Positions 32,401 to 43,299 of a stretch of 64,000 nt of DNA are shown here, one piece after another. Position 1 is the stretch's first letter. Each line of letters starts with the position of its first letter. The notes beneath the pieces are model-generated. The model saw only the letters and a list, made by a program, of their open reading frames with translations. It was not told the DNA's origin and ran no database searches. The stretch lies in NCBI GenBank assembly GCA_958450365.1, contig CAUEEP010000934.1:2191725-2255724 (forward strand), read 5' to 3'. This DNA is from Mesorhabditis belari. Taxonomy: Eukaryota > Nematoda > Chromadorea > Rhabditida > Rhabditidae. The translations under genes were made by a program, and so were the position numbers.

Positions 32401-35400
32401 CAGATTGTCAGCCAGCTAGCTTGCCAGCCAGATTGCCAGCCAGCTTGTCAACCAGCTTGTCAGCCAGCCAGCCAACCAGCTTGCCAGCCAGCCAGATTGC
32501 CAGCCAGATTGTCAGCCAGCTAGCTTGCCAGCCAGATTGCCAGCCAGCTTGTCAACCAGCTTGTCAGCCAGCCAGCCAACCAGCTTGCCAGCCAGCCAGA
32601 TTGCCAGCCAGATTGTCAGCCAGCTAGCTTGCCAGCCAGATTGCCAGCCAGCTTGTCAACCAGCTTGTCAGCCAGCCAGCCAACCAGCTTGCCAGCCAGC
32701 CAGATTGCCAGCCAGATTGTCAGCCAGCTAGCTTGCCAGCCAGCTTGCCAACTAACTGAATTAAAGGTAATCATTTAAACATTTAAACATCATTTAACAT
32801 TTAACATTAACATTTAAAGATGATCCCGATATTCCTACAGTAACCGGGGATTTTCATTGAACAAAAACTGTAATAAGATAGACGAAACAAAAGCTTTTTT
32901 CAAAACTCTACATTACCGCATCTCTTCTGCGTCGATGAGACCTTTAAATAGGCTAAAATTTGAATTTAAAAGTGAATCTAGATCTAGAAAATCTAGACAA
33001 ATGCCCTAAGCCTTGGTAATGCCATAACTCAGCTAGATATAGCCCTACAGAGTACGGTAATACGCCAAAAATTTGCCAGACAGAAAGCACAGGTTCTAGA
33101 ACCATTTGCAACTATGCTAACTACCGTAATCGGGAAGAATTTTGGGAAATAGGTTTACCCAGTTGGTATATTTCCAAAATAGCTTTACCCGGTTGGTATA
33201 TTTCCAATAATAGCCACTCCATAGAGATCGGAGAGTGAGAAGAAGCGGCTGAACATCGTGCCCAACAACATCTAGACACGATCTTGAAGATCTTACCTTT
33301 CTTCCACACTTTCTGGCACACTTTCTGGCACACTTTCTGGCACACTTTCTGGCACACTTTCTGGCACACTTTCTGGCACACTTTCTGGCACACTTTCTGG
33401 CACACTTACCTCATCGCTGTATGCCAGAAAGTGTGCCAGAAAGTGTGGCAAGTAAGGGTAAATTTTAAAAATCATTTTTCCTATAAAAACCAACCAATGT
33501 AAGATCATAGGGAAGTGGGACGGTGAGTCGAAGAGCTGATCGAAGACGGGGATCAATCAAATTCTTGAGCACGAAGAGGGAAAAGATGAGAAAGATTGAG
33601 AGACAAGTGGTTAGAAGATGGAAATGAAAGGTGAACAGAGAGGTGGCCAGATCTGAGTACACCTGTAAATTGAGGATTTACAAGTCTTCTAGCTTCTAGG
33701 GGTACAGGGTTGTGTCCTCTAGCTTCTAGAGGTACAATTTGTGTCTTCTAGACTTCTAGGGTACAGGTTTGTGTCCTCTAGACTTCTAGGGGACAGGTTT
33801 GTGTCCTCTAGCTTCTAGGGGGACAGGTTTGTGTCCTCTAGACTTCTAGGGGTACAGGTTTGTGTCCTCTAGACTTCTAGGGGACAGGTTTGTGTCCTCT
33901 AGCTTCTAGGGGGACAGGTTTGTGTCTTCTAGACTTCAGAATCGGTTCCAAAGATGTTTTATAGTTTACGATGAATCTTCTCAAGTTCCCAGACTGAGCT
34001 GAGTCATGTTTACCCACCAAAAACAGTCTCCCTGGGCCATCGCGGTGCGGGATATGAGCTCCAATGGCTTTATCGAGTTGTGACGTCATCACATGCACTG
34101 CGGCACCAGTGGTAAAGCCGGCAATCACCTGATCACTGAGAAATGAGATGAGCACGTGGAGTTGGCACAAACCCATCACGATCTGAATACCGTATTCTAA
34201 TAAAAACCTCCAATAGAATACTATAGACAGCTTAGTAGCTGAATACCGTGAATTTTGAGCTTTTAAGCTTATAAAAGGCCTATAAAGACTATATTTTGGC
34301 TATAAAGGCTAAAGACGTATGAAATAGCGTCAACAAAAGATTTAAGGCATGTGTATAGTCGCGTATATAAGGCGGACTTGAGTCTCGTTGAACTTGGTAG
34401 CGTTCTTGCAATCAACCTGTGCAATCCCGACACCAAGTGTCAACGCGGCAGCCACCTCGACATTCACTTCATACGTAAGTCGATCAAGCTCGTTGCTGTC
34501 CATTGTAGAATTATCCACATTCATCGTGTCCAGAATTCTCGGGGTCACGCGAGAGATTGTTGAACCGACCATCAAACAGATCACCGCAAAACCGCCTGGA
34601 AATGGTCCTTCTTTCCCTTATCTTTCCTTCTTCCCCTTTATCTTTCTTTCTTCCTCCTTATCTTTCCTTCTTCCCCCTTATCTTTCCTTCTTTCTCTTGG
34701 CAAGTTAAGGTACTTGCTCAGTGGTTAGAGCCGTGGTTAGAATTACCAGGAAAGCAAAAGGTCGAGGGTTCAATCTCTGGAAATCTACTTTTTCTTGCTA
34801 ATTCTTTCACTTCTTCCTCTTCTTCTTCCTCTTATTCCTCTTCCTCTTCTTCTTCTTCTTCTTCTTCCCCTTCTTCTTCCCCTTCTTCTTCTTTCTAGTA
34901 AGCCTAATATCAAGCTTCAATGATTAATTGTTAGAACACAAGGCTGATTTATGACTAGACAGGGATCAGATCTAATAGCAGCAATAAGCTTTTCAACTCA
35001 CCAACAGAAACGTGTTTCGATGTTCCGAAAAACATGTAGAATAGAGCAGGGAAAAGGGATGTGAACAGTCCATTCACTGGTCTCAGCCCGGTCAATGGGG
35101 CGTATGCCATGCCTAAAGTAATAGCTAGTTTTATGGCTATTTTGTCTATTCAAAACGGAAATAAATCTGGTTTTCGGTCTCGGTTTATTTTTTGCTTTAT
35201 TGAACAGATTACTGAATATCTTCTACGATCCTTGTCTAACATTGAGACGTGAGAGAATGTGTAAGGTCGCGTATATAAGGCGGACTTGATTCTCGTTCAA
35301 CTTGGTAGCGTCTAGGTCAATGGTGCGTATGCCATGCCTAAAGTAATAGCTAGTTTTATAGCTATTGTGCCTATTCTAAGAGCTCTGGATTCGGAGTTTC

Positions 35401-37267
35401 GATTACAGATTTAATGAATCTGTAGTTGAAATCTATAGAGAATGATTTTGAGAAGCTTTCATGTTAAATTTGAATTTTTGTCGCAAATTTTAAATCTTAA
35501 TCTTCGCGCGACGTCGCATTCCAATTGACGTCACCGCCCGCCATTTGGAGATAGTCGATGGGAGCGTCGCGTCGTCGTTTCTTTTTCATTTTTTAAAAAT
35601 CATTTTGTTTTTGTTTTATTTTCATCAGATTAATTGAAATTATTGTTTTATGTGATAAATTTTGTGTTTCTTTTTGAAATGAGAAAGAAAACAATTTCCA
35701 TTTGGGAGCCGACGACACCGCATTCCAATTGACGTCACCGCCATTTGGAGACAGTCGATGGGAGCGCCTCGTCGTCGTTTATTTTTCATTTGCAAATCAT
35801 TTGTTTTTGTCAAGGTAATTTTCGCGCAACGTCGCATTCCAATTGACGTCACCGCCCGCCATTTGGAGATAGTCGATGGGAGCGTCGCGTCATCGTTTCT
35901 TTTTCATTTTTTTCATTTTTTAAAATCATTTAGTTTTTTTGTTATGTTTTTATCAGATTAATTCAATTATTGTTTTATGCAATAGATTTTTTGTTTCTTT
36001 TTGAAATGAGAAAGAAATCTATTTCCATTTGGGAGCCGAGTGGAGAATCCGGAACTTTTCGTAGCCAGACCACAATGAAAGCCAAAACTAATTGTGATAT
36101 GGTTTGCGGAGTTGAATGGAAACAACGAAAGCAAAGCTCATTTCCTGGATCGTTACAAAACTGCGTGAATCGTTTCGAATCGAACATTAGATCTATTGGG
36201 TTGGTGAATTGAAAACTGCCGGATTTTGAACTAAAATTTATTCAACATAAAACCATAAATTCTTTCCAAATAATTTCCATTATTATTGACGACTTTGTCC
36301 ATTTTACAGGCAATTTGCGGATTCCTCTTTCGTAGTAGGAGTTTGGTTTGTGTGTGAGACAAGTGTGAGACTCAAAAATGGAGGGCTGGAGATGTCCCAG
36401 TTTGAGCATTTGAGCACTTTCTTCAAAAGAAACCCATTTTGGTGTCAATAGAAAAGTTGTAGAGAATCAAAAATTAGGCTTAGCCAAATTTCCAAAAAGA
36501 TACACTTAGTAGTTTCGTTTAAAATGCAAGTTTTGTGAAAATTTGGATATAAGCTTGATTTTTGATTCTCTACAACTTTTCCATTGACACCAGAATGGGT
36601 TTCTTTTGAAGAAAGTCCTCAAACTGTGATCTATGACAATAGCCGGCAGTTTTCAATTCACCAATCCAATAGATTGAGATTAGCCTTGATTTGAGGAGAA
36701 GTCAATGTCCAATTTGAGGATTCGAAGCCGGCCTGATTAGTTTGGGAAGGGGAAAGGGAAGGGGGTTATGTAAAAGCCCTGTGCCAGACGACGAGCGATT
36801 ATGCGGCCGCACAAAGAACACACAGAACACACAAAGCGAAGCTATTAAGTGTATTTTGTTTTTAAGCGAAGCTACTGAGTGTATCTCTTTGGAAATTTGA
36901 ATATAAGCTTCATTTTTGATTCTCTACAACTTTTCCATTGACACAAAAATGGGTTTCTTTTGAAGAAACCCATTTTGGGTCAATGGAAAAGTCCATTTTG
37001 GGTCAATGGAAAGTCAAACTGTCACATATGACAATAGCCGGCAGTTTTCAATTCACCAATCCAATACAAAAGTCTAGACTCCATTACAAGATTCATGAAA
37101 TCCGACTTACCCTCAGAGACATGCATGACACCCATCGTGAAACCTCCAGTGAGATCACCGATTAAATCCTCGCGCCAACGATACGCGGGAAACCATTTCA
37201 AAATCGGTAATCGTTTGTGCAACAGATGGCGAAAATTTACGAGAAATGAAGAACCATTGGGCGACAT
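26499..37267 (-). CDS. SLC26/SulP anion transporter with STAS domain, 16 exons
   Basis: Exons, 5' to 3' on the minus strand: 37267-37111, 35112-35002, 34595-34417, 34182-34018, 33662-33495, 33271-33189, 31837-31690, 31572-31480, 31440-31342, 31286-31191, 31149-31063, 31006-30954, 27427-27308, 27219-27088, 26735-26695, 26575-26499. All phases fit; about 602 residues. The start ATG lies 7 bases after an acceptor-like TTTCAG, as expected for a trans-spliced first exon. Family landmarks: LPILKWFPAYRWREDLIGDL before TM1, GFTMGVMHVSEGMAYAPLTG across the first splice, FTTGAAVHVMTSQL, YGVAIIGNIPTGLPTPSLP, SLGRSLVGEAAGAKT and FVDIVAGLLIGVIFVLAT. The STAS part has RLTAPLIFLNIDQFWKTLKR, LVIDCQSMIAIDTMGAKA and GYTVHFCGLN. 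These proteins sit in membranes and exchange sulfate, chloride, bicarbonate or oxalate; the substrate cannot be told here, nor which nematode sulp paralogue this is. The C-terminus (LVDSFCEQKL) ends soon after STAS and is short for the family. Confidence 0.9.
26765..27078. repeat. CTAGATCTAGCT minisatellite
   Basis: 6/12-bp units of CTAGATCTAGCT, CTAGCT and CTTGATCTAG, nearly filling the transporter intron between 26,736 and 27,087. The motif is self-complementary and would fold strongly. Confidence 0.95.
27480..28135. other. Transporter intron, TACTGTAG-rich DNA
   Basis: Left part of the largest transporter intron. Dense in CTACAGT/ACTGTAG heptamers (27,680-28,030) before the satellite begins. 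No exon recognised. Confidence 0.5.
28136..30910. repeat. 2.8-kb minisatellite CTGTACCTAGCCAGCCAGC
   Basis: Roughly 130 copies of CTGTACC followed by TAGCCAGCCAG with one to four CCAG blocks, giving units of 18, 22 or 26 bp. It lies in the transporter intron (27,428-30,953) between the last membrane segment exons and the STAS exons. Both edges decay into degenerate copies. Confidence 0.98.
31612..31690. repeat. 10-bp CTGGCTGGCT array at a splice donor
   Basis: About eight copies of CTCTGGCTGG abutting the donor of the transporter exon ending at 31,690. Confidence 0.85.
32012..32098 (-). tRNA. tRNA-like sequence in transporter intron, probable relic
   Basis: The minus strand gives a D-arm-like GGTCTAGTGGACAGTCTA and a T-arm CAAGTTCGAGTCCC. 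The region between them contains a duplicated GTTCCGTA-type stretch and no clean anticodon stem, so the identity cannot be assigned. Confidence 0.35.
32268..32748. repeat. 104-bp higher-order repeat of CAGC/TTGCCAGCCAG units
   Basis: Four to five copies of a 104-bp unit, itself made of TTGCCAGCCAGA / TTGTCAGCCAGC sub-units. Start-codon-containing frames recur every 104 bp (32,317, 32,421, 32,525), confirming the period. Artefactual ORFs. Confidence 0.95.
33295..33445. repeat. 12-bp CACACTTTCTGG array with terminal inversion
   Basis: Nine copies of CACACTTTCTGG, then two copies of the reverse complement (CCAGAAAGTGTG, 33,422-33,446), so the end can fold back. Confidence 0.9.
33688..33945. repeat. 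30-bp minisatellite
   Basis: About eight copies containing CTTCTAGGGGACAGGTTTGT and GTCCTCTAGA in the transporter intron 33,663-34,017. Confidence 0.9.
34703..34795 (+). tRNA. tRNA-like sequence in transporter intron, probable relic
   Basis: D-arm-like GCTCAGTGGTTAGAGC and T-arm GGTCGAGGGTTCAATCTC are good, but no anticodon stem can be drawn between them with standard spacing. The T-arm strand resembles the one at 12,730 (GGTCGAGGGTTC). It is followed by a TTCTTC/CCTCTT microsatellite (34,800-34,895). Confidence 0.35.
35265..35385. repeat. Chimeric duplicate of two transporter exon edges
   Basis: 35,265-35,312 copies the sequence at 34,358-34,405 (GTATATAAGGCGGACTTGA and on). It is joined directly to a copy of 35,090-35,155 (GTCAATGG.GCGTATGCCATG and on), which is the start of the exon at 35,002-35,112 with its acceptor. 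The copy is non-coding. Confidence 0.85.
35500..36045. repeat. Dispersed repeat, three partial tandem copies
   Basis: CGCATTCCAATTGACGTCAC plus CATTTGGAGATAGTCGATGG occurs near 35,515, 35,719 and 35,833, and TTTCCATTTGGGAGCCGA near 35,698 and 36,022. All lie in the first transporter intron. Confidence 0.85.
36182..36675. mobile_element. About 490-bp foldback element
   Basis: Outer inverted repeats: TTGGGTTGGTGAATTGAAAA-CTGCCGG on the left and CCGGCAG-TTTTCAATTCACCAATCCAA on the right. An inner inverted pair (GAAAGAAACCCATT-type against AATGGGTTTCTTTTGAAGAA; TTGTAGAGAATCAAAAAT against its complement) surrounds a centre near 36,500. No coding sequence. Confidence 0.75.
36840..37062. mobile_element. 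Truncated second copy of the 36.2-kb foldback
   Basis: Repeats the right-hand arm: GCGAAGCTACTGAGTGTATC, TTGATTCTCTACAACTTTTC and the terminal CCGGCAGTTTTCAATTCACC. It lies about 50 bp downstream of the first transporter exon donor. Confidence 0.75.
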
Positions 37268-37274
37268 GAGACAC

Positions 37275-37790
37275 CTGAAATCTGTTCAGGGATGAGCATT
37301 GAAATCTGTTCAGGGGTGGGCATTGAAATCTGTTCAATGCTCATCCCTAAACACACTCTTTCTAATGCATTGAATTCTTCACTTTCTAATGAAAATTTTC
37401 CTTCAGTTTCCTCAATTCTTCAGTTTTCTTTAATTAAAGAATCAATTAAAGAAAACTGAAGAATTGAGGGTTTTTGGTATGCTAGAAAGGGTGCGTTTAC
37501 AAATGAGCAAAGCAAAAAGCTAAAGAAGCTAAAGAAAAGCCAAGTCTGACTGCTAGTGTTTCAGTAAGAAAAATGGGAAAATGAGTGAAAGAGGAATATT
37601 GTCCTTGAGGGGAAATTGGCAAAAAGCAAACTCGTTTCTCGACATAAAAACCATTCTCCACGAAAAAAAAGCTATTCTGACGATTGTTTTCACGTAAAAC
37701 TTTGTGTCAGTTTACTTTGTGTTAAGAATTTGTAAACACATCATTTCTAGTGCACTAGAGGAAGCTAGTAATCGAGTTGAAAGTAAAAGA
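37275..37790. other. Intergenic, short repeats
   Basis: Repeats of AATCTGTTCAGGG (37,275-37,345), a palindrome around AATTAAAGAAAACTGAAGAA (37,415-37,465), and a 90-bp block (37,665-37,755, GCTATTCTGACGATTGTTTT) repeated directly at 38,788-38,880. No gene seen; a transporter promoter would lie here but is not recognisable. Confidence 0.5.
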
Positions 37791-37794
37791 GTTG

Positions 37795-38088
37795 CAAAAA
37801 ATCGCTTTAAAATTACTTTAAATGGCTTTAAATGAGTTTAAATGGCTTTAAATGGCTTTAAATGGCTTTAAATGACTTTAAAATGACTTTAAATGACTTT
37901 AAATGACTTTAAATGACTTTAAATGACTTTAAATGACTTTAAATGGCTTTAAATGGCTTTAAAATGACTTTAAATGGCTTTAAAATGACTTTAAATGGCT
38001 TTAAATGACTTTAAATGACTTTAAATGACTTGAAATGACTTTAAATGGCTTTAAAATGACTTTAAATCACTTTAAAATCAATTTGACT
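37795..38088. repeat. 11-bp TTTAAATGGCT/TTTAAATGACT minisatellite
   Basis: About 25 copies of AAATGGCTTT or AAATGACTTT. Confidence 0.95.
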
Positions 38089-38344
38089 CAGAAAATTCGA
38101 AAGTTTTCTATAATTTGTTCTTTTTTTTCTCTTTCATTTCACATTTCATTTCATCTGTTTAAACAAAAAACGTTTCATTTTCCGTTTGATCTTTTTACTA
38201 TATAATAAAAACAATTCTGTGTGAATTTTGGTTCTTTATCACTTGTAAAAAAAAGATTAACTATGTAAGAATGTAAAGAGAAACGGCTTTGAAAAGTCGT
38301 GCGCTAAAGTGCCGTTTTTATATAGTCAAAATGGCACTTTAGCG

Positions 38345-38665
38345 CACTTTTCTATTTTACTCTATATCTTGACTCTCAGTAATCAGATCGACTTAAGGTT
38401 GGTTTTAAAAGAATCCTCATTAAATTTGGTTATAGAAAAGTACAATTTATTTTGTATACTCATGTGTAGGAACATAGAGAAAATTTGTGTCAAAGTTGAA
38501 CTTCCAAATTCTGTTACGAGTCTGTTTGGGAACTTTTCTATTTTACTCTATATCTTGACTCTCAGTAATCAGATCGACTTAAGGTTGGTTTTAAAAGAAT
38601 CCTCATTAAATTTGGTTATAGAAAAGTACAATTTATTTTGTACACTAACCTGTAAGAATATATAG
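38345..38665. repeat. 186-bp direct repeat, two copies
   Basis: The block beginning ACTTTTCTATTTTACTCTAT at 38,346 recurs at 38,532 with very few changes. This explains the self-similar 118-codon frame here. Confidence 0.9.
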
Positions 38666-38889
38666 AAAAATCGTTTCAAAGTTTACCTATTTACCTGAAG
38701 AAGTTGATGAACTTTGGCGGGTTATAACTCGAGGTACAGACATTGAATCGACTTGCGGTTGGTTTTGAAAGAATTCTCATAAAGCGGAAAAGCTATTCTG
38801 GCGATTGTTTTCACGTAAAACTTTGTGGCAGTGTACTTTGTGCTAAGAATTTGTAAATACATCACTTCTAGTGCACTAAAATGGCTGAC

Positions 38890-39540
38890 TTGCAACTTTT
38901 ACAACTTTTAATTTTTCCTTTATCAAGCTGTTTTTTTTTCTGCTAAACAATCCCGTTTGACTAACTTTTTTATTAAACTTTGATGATTTTTGGTATTTTT
39001 TCTTCTGTTTTTTTTGAGGCAATTTTGAGAATTTCCTCTCAGCCTCCAGCTAACCTAAAGCTAACCGATTTCACACTCACACTACACCTTACAACCATCC
39101 TTTGGATCCGTAAACTCGGAAACAAACCCCCCCTCTCCCTTGCCACAGATCTCTCCACTCACACAAGAGTCAGTTGTCACCCTCACTCACTCCCCACAAA
39201 ATCTTGTCTTCCCTCACTTTTTCCTTCTCCTACATCCAACCTGACATCCAGCTTACCCGGTTTTTGCGTTGTTTTGCTGATATCGCAAATTTCAAACGCT
39301 ACAGAGCACCAGCCCTTAAAAAGCAGTTGTCTTTCGGGCGCTTTCCAGCCTTTTCCCCCTCCTCATTTGCAATTCGCGTTTACGAGCCGGCTAGCTGGGC
39401 AGAGCTGGGCAGCACAAAGAGCTTTTCTCTTTTTTTGGCCAGTCCATAGATGGCTCTAATGAAAACCTCCCCTTTCCAGCCAGTAATGACTCGCATAAGG
39501 GTCCAGTCAAACTAAAGCAACATTTTGGCTTTCGATTCAA
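38890..39540. other. Intergenic, no supported gene
   Basis: Pyrimidine-rich DNA with a 159-codon plus-strand open frame (38,980-39,459) that has no recognisable domain and skewed composition. I do not count it as a gene. Confidence 0.45.
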
Positions 39541-39554
39541 CTTTCGTGACTTCC

Positions 39555-40745
39555 AGATCGAAGCTTTTTATCGAAAGATTTAAAATCCTGGCTTTAAGAT
39601 TGGATATTTTACACTAGTCTTATTTTCAAAAAACCAACTGCTCAATTTTCACACTTTTCTTAGTTTTTATAAATCAGAATTCTAACATGCCTTCCATAAT
39701 AGCCGTTTTTATCAAAAGATTTAAAATCCTAGCTTTAGAATGAATGATTTTACAGCAGTCTCATTTTCAAAAAACCAACTGCTCTATTTTCTTACTTTTT
39801 CTAGTTTTCATAAATCAGAACTCTAGCCTGCTCTCCATAGTAGCTGTTTTCATCGTTGGAGTAAGCGAAGGAGTTGATTTTCGAGAGATTCGGGTTGCTT
39901 TTAGCTGCTGTTGACATTTACAAGCTAGCTTTAGCTAAAACTACTGACTACAGTACTTGCTTCAGCGTTAGCTTTAAGTTATTGACTCTCGAGCACTAAA
40001 AACTTCAACGAGCCTGAAAAAAGACCAATTCCAGTTGTTGTCGATTCGAAATGGGCCCTCGAAATGAGGCCACAATTGCCTCCATGCCCAGCTCCCCACA
40101 GACCCCACAAATTATCCAGCTTCTCATCATTTTGGCTTTCGATTCAGCTTTTGTGACTTTCAGATCGAAGCTTTTTATCAAAAGATTTAAAATCCTAGCT
40201 TTAAGATTGGATATTTTACAGCAGTCTCATTTTCAAAAACCAACTGCTCGATTTTCTTACTTTTCTTAGTTTTTACAAATCAGAATTCTAACATGCCTTC
40301 CATAATAGCCGTTTTTATCGAAAGATTTAAAATCCTGGCTTTAGAATGAATTATTTTACAGTAGTCTCATTTTCAAAAAACCAACTGCTCGATTTCCTTA
40401 CTTTTCTTTGTTTTTACAAATCAGAACTCTAGCATGCTCTCCATACTAGCTGTTTTTAACAAAAGATTTAAAATCCTAGCTTTAAGATTGGATATTTTAC
40501 AGCAGTCTCATTTTCAAAAACCAACTGCTCGATTTTCTTACTTTTCTTAGTTTTCATAAATCAGAATTCTAACATGCCTTCCATAATAGCCGTTTTTATC
40601 GAAAGATTTAAAATCCTGGCTTTAAGATTGGATATTTTACAGTAGTCTCATTTTCCAAAACCAACTGCTCGATTTCCTTACTTTTTCTAGTTTTTACAAA
40701 TCAGAACTCTAGCATGCTCTCCATAGTAGCCGTTTTCATCGAAAA
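39555..40745. repeat. 141-bp tandem satellite, about six copies
   Basis: Copies start at GATTTAAAATCCTGGCTTTA or variants near 39,577, 39,718, 40,182, 40,323, 40,464 and 40,605 and contain ACCAACTGCTCGATTTTC and TCTAACATGCCTTCCATA. A 320-bp unrelated stretch (39,855-40,170) interrupts the array. Confidence 0.9.
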
Positions 40746-40749
40746 GGGG

Positions 40750-41500
40750 ATCAAAATGGGGTGTCCAGCGGGGTAGGGTGGGCCATTCTTCATCCCTGCA
40801 CCCCTTCTCCTCTATGTCACTTCACATTTGTGTGTGTATGCGATGGATCCATCTCTTTTTCCAGTAAGGGGATTGCCCAGCAAAAAGCCCATGCATTCCA
40901 TGTTGGGCTCTATTTGAAAGGGCTTGAAAGGGGGGTCCAGGGTCCAGCCTAGGGTCTAGAGACATTGCCATTCATTTTTACGGCCTCCCCCGCAAAGAAA
41001 GCCTCGTTTTTTTCTTGCTAAATGCTCATCCTGGGAGTCACACTAAAGATCTATCAGCTTTAATTAAAGAGTTTTTAATTTTAGCATATTTACTGTGGGT
41101 CTAGACTGACTCCTCAACTAAAGCCTCAACTTGACTAAAATTGTTTAGCTTTCTTTAGATTACATCATGTGCTCTCCAGAACTCACAAATATCTTCTTTA
41201 AAATTATCTAATTAAAATTTTAGCCAGCTTTTTCCCAGGGATCTCAATTCTTGACCCCCAACTTTGAAAAATTCAAATTTCTATCAGATTTCTCGTTTTC
41301 ATTAGCTTCCGTGCATTCCAGGATTCCCATTTTTCTCAAAAATTCTCAAAGTTTCCTTATTTTTAGACGATATCACGTGCCAGTCCTGGAAAAAAAATCA
41401 GGACCGATCGGAAAATCGTTTCGAATTTCACTTTTCAATGTTTTTCACTGTCCCTACCCTCGCTTTCTTTTAAAAGGCTCAAAAATTCACTTCCTTGACA
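40750..41500. other. Intergenic, nothing recognised
   Basis: Unique-looking DNA with several CCAG/CTCCAG pyrimidine-rich stretches. No gene or repeat recognised. Confidence 0.4.
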
Positions 41501-41504
41501 CTTT

Positions 41505-42108
41505 CTTAAGTACTTTAGTACGTTATAGTACGTTCTAGTACGTTCTAGTACATCCTAGTACGTTCTAGTACGTTATAGTACATTATAGTACGCTCTAGTA
41601 CGTTCTAGTACATTATCGTACATTATAGTACATCCTAGTACGTTCTAGTACGTTCTAGTACATCCTAGTACGTTCTAGTACGTTCTAGTACGTTCTAGTA
41701 CGTTCTAGTACATCCTAGTACGTTCTAGTACGTTCTAGTACGTTCTAGTACGTTCTAGTGCATCCTAGTACGTTCTAGTACGTTCTAGTACATCCTAGTA
41801 CGTTCTAGTACGTTCTAGTACATCCTAGTACGTTCTAGTACGTTCTAGTACGTTCTAGTACGTTCTAGTACATCCTAGTACGTTCTAGTACATCCTAGTA
41901 CGTTCTAGTACGTTCTAGTACGTTCTAGTACGTTCTAGTACGTTCTAGTACGTTCTAGTACATCCTAGTACGTTCTAGTACGTTATAGTACGTTCTAGTA
42001 CGTTATAGTACGTTATAGTACGTTCTAGTACATTATAGTACGCTCTAGTACGTTCTAGTACATTATCGTACATTATAGTACATTATAGTACGTTCTAGTA
42101 CGGGTGTC
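41505..42108. repeat. 10-bp satellite GTTCTAGTAC
   Basis: About 60 copies of ACGTTCTAGT / ACATCCTAGT / ACGTTATAGT. A higher-order pattern of about 60 bp is visible, and both ends carry more TTATAG variants. Confidence 0.98.
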
Positions 42109-42109
42109 A

Positions 42110-43290
42110 TAGTACAGCCGCGTAGTTTCTATATCTTATATGTCATTTTTTTTCTATTTATCATAAATTACATAAAATGACTATCTAAACATCTTTTGTG
42201 ACCTCCAGATAAAACATTTTCATCAAAATAAACTCTGATTATTGCTTTGATTTGCATAAATTTCCCCCAGCCCTTTTTCTGACACCAACAATTCCTATTG
42301 ACTCACAAAAAGCGATCCCGAAAAGTGTTTTCATTTTCTGTGCGCACCAGATTGCCCAAAAAATTACGCAGATTTCATTTTGCTGATAGCAAAAGCATCG
42401 AAAAACGCCTTGTCATCGAAATTTTTCCTTTTTGATCATTTTTGATCAATTTTTGAAAGTATTCCTCCTTTTTTTCTGCCGAATTTCTGCCATCTGGAGT
42501 GCACAGAGTGACGTTCGAGCGATACTTTGGCGGAAAAGTGAAAAGTGGTTGTAACAACACGGGTCTTCCCTCCACTCAGCCTCCTCGACAAAAAGAAAAG
42601 AAAAAAACATTTGTTGAGGTTTCTTGCTCTCTTTCACATTTAATCTGACGTCCATCGAATGCATTCCACCCGTTGAGAGCACATAAATTACCCCAAGAAC
42701 CCCTCGAAAATCCTCCATTCTCATGTTGCTGCTTTTTTTGACAACGATTACTAGCTTTTTCTTCTCCTATTTTCTCAATCTTACATTGTTTTTACTAATC
42801 CTGGAACACAGGACACGCAATGACGTAAAATTGACGTCAAAATTGCGTAATTTTTCTGAAATCTATAATGTGTCCTTATTACCGTAATCCTTGACTGGTT
42901 AATTTTTGATTTTTGATTTTTTTCAATTTTTTTTGATATCATTCTCTCTCGTGCACTCCAGAATGCATTTTCTAGTCGAATCTTTGAATCAAAGGTGGAA
43001 AGGGAGAGTGGAAAGGAGCCAAATTTGATTTTCTCATCAAGCGCCCGAGTGAGAAATCGAAATGTGGGGAAAACTCACGCAGCACATCGGTTTATTTAAA
43101 GAGATTCAAATTTGAAAGTGAAATTTTAGGAATATGGTTGGGTTTTGAAGAGAATCGTCGAATGCGTCCCTCTTGTTCACTTTCTGTTTTGCACAATTCG
43201 CATTTTTCTGTGGTTAGGTGAGAGTTTTGGAGTTGTTTTTCTTTTTTTTGGTTATAAATATAGAAAGCTGTAGCTGTATATGTATCGTAA
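42110..43290. other. Intergenic, no gene recognised; kinase promoter and 5' exon expected nearby
   Basis: AT-rich DNA. Minus-strand frames of 66-92 codons (42,375-42,724) have no recognisable domain. The kinase gene needs at least one coding exon upstream of 44,256, and this stretch is the nearest place for it, but I could not identify it. Confidence 0.4.
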
Positions 43291-43299
43291 CCGTTTAAT

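Noticed and set aside
38980..39459. 159-codon open frame, the longest non-repetitive one outside the genes
   Set aside because: No domain, skewed Pro/Ser/Leu composition from pyrimidine-rich DNA, no splice or poly(A) support.
43060..43115. ATGTGGGGAAAACTCACG considered as the first kinase exon
   Set aside because: The only nearby donor leaves phase 1, whereas the exon at 44,256 needs phase 2.
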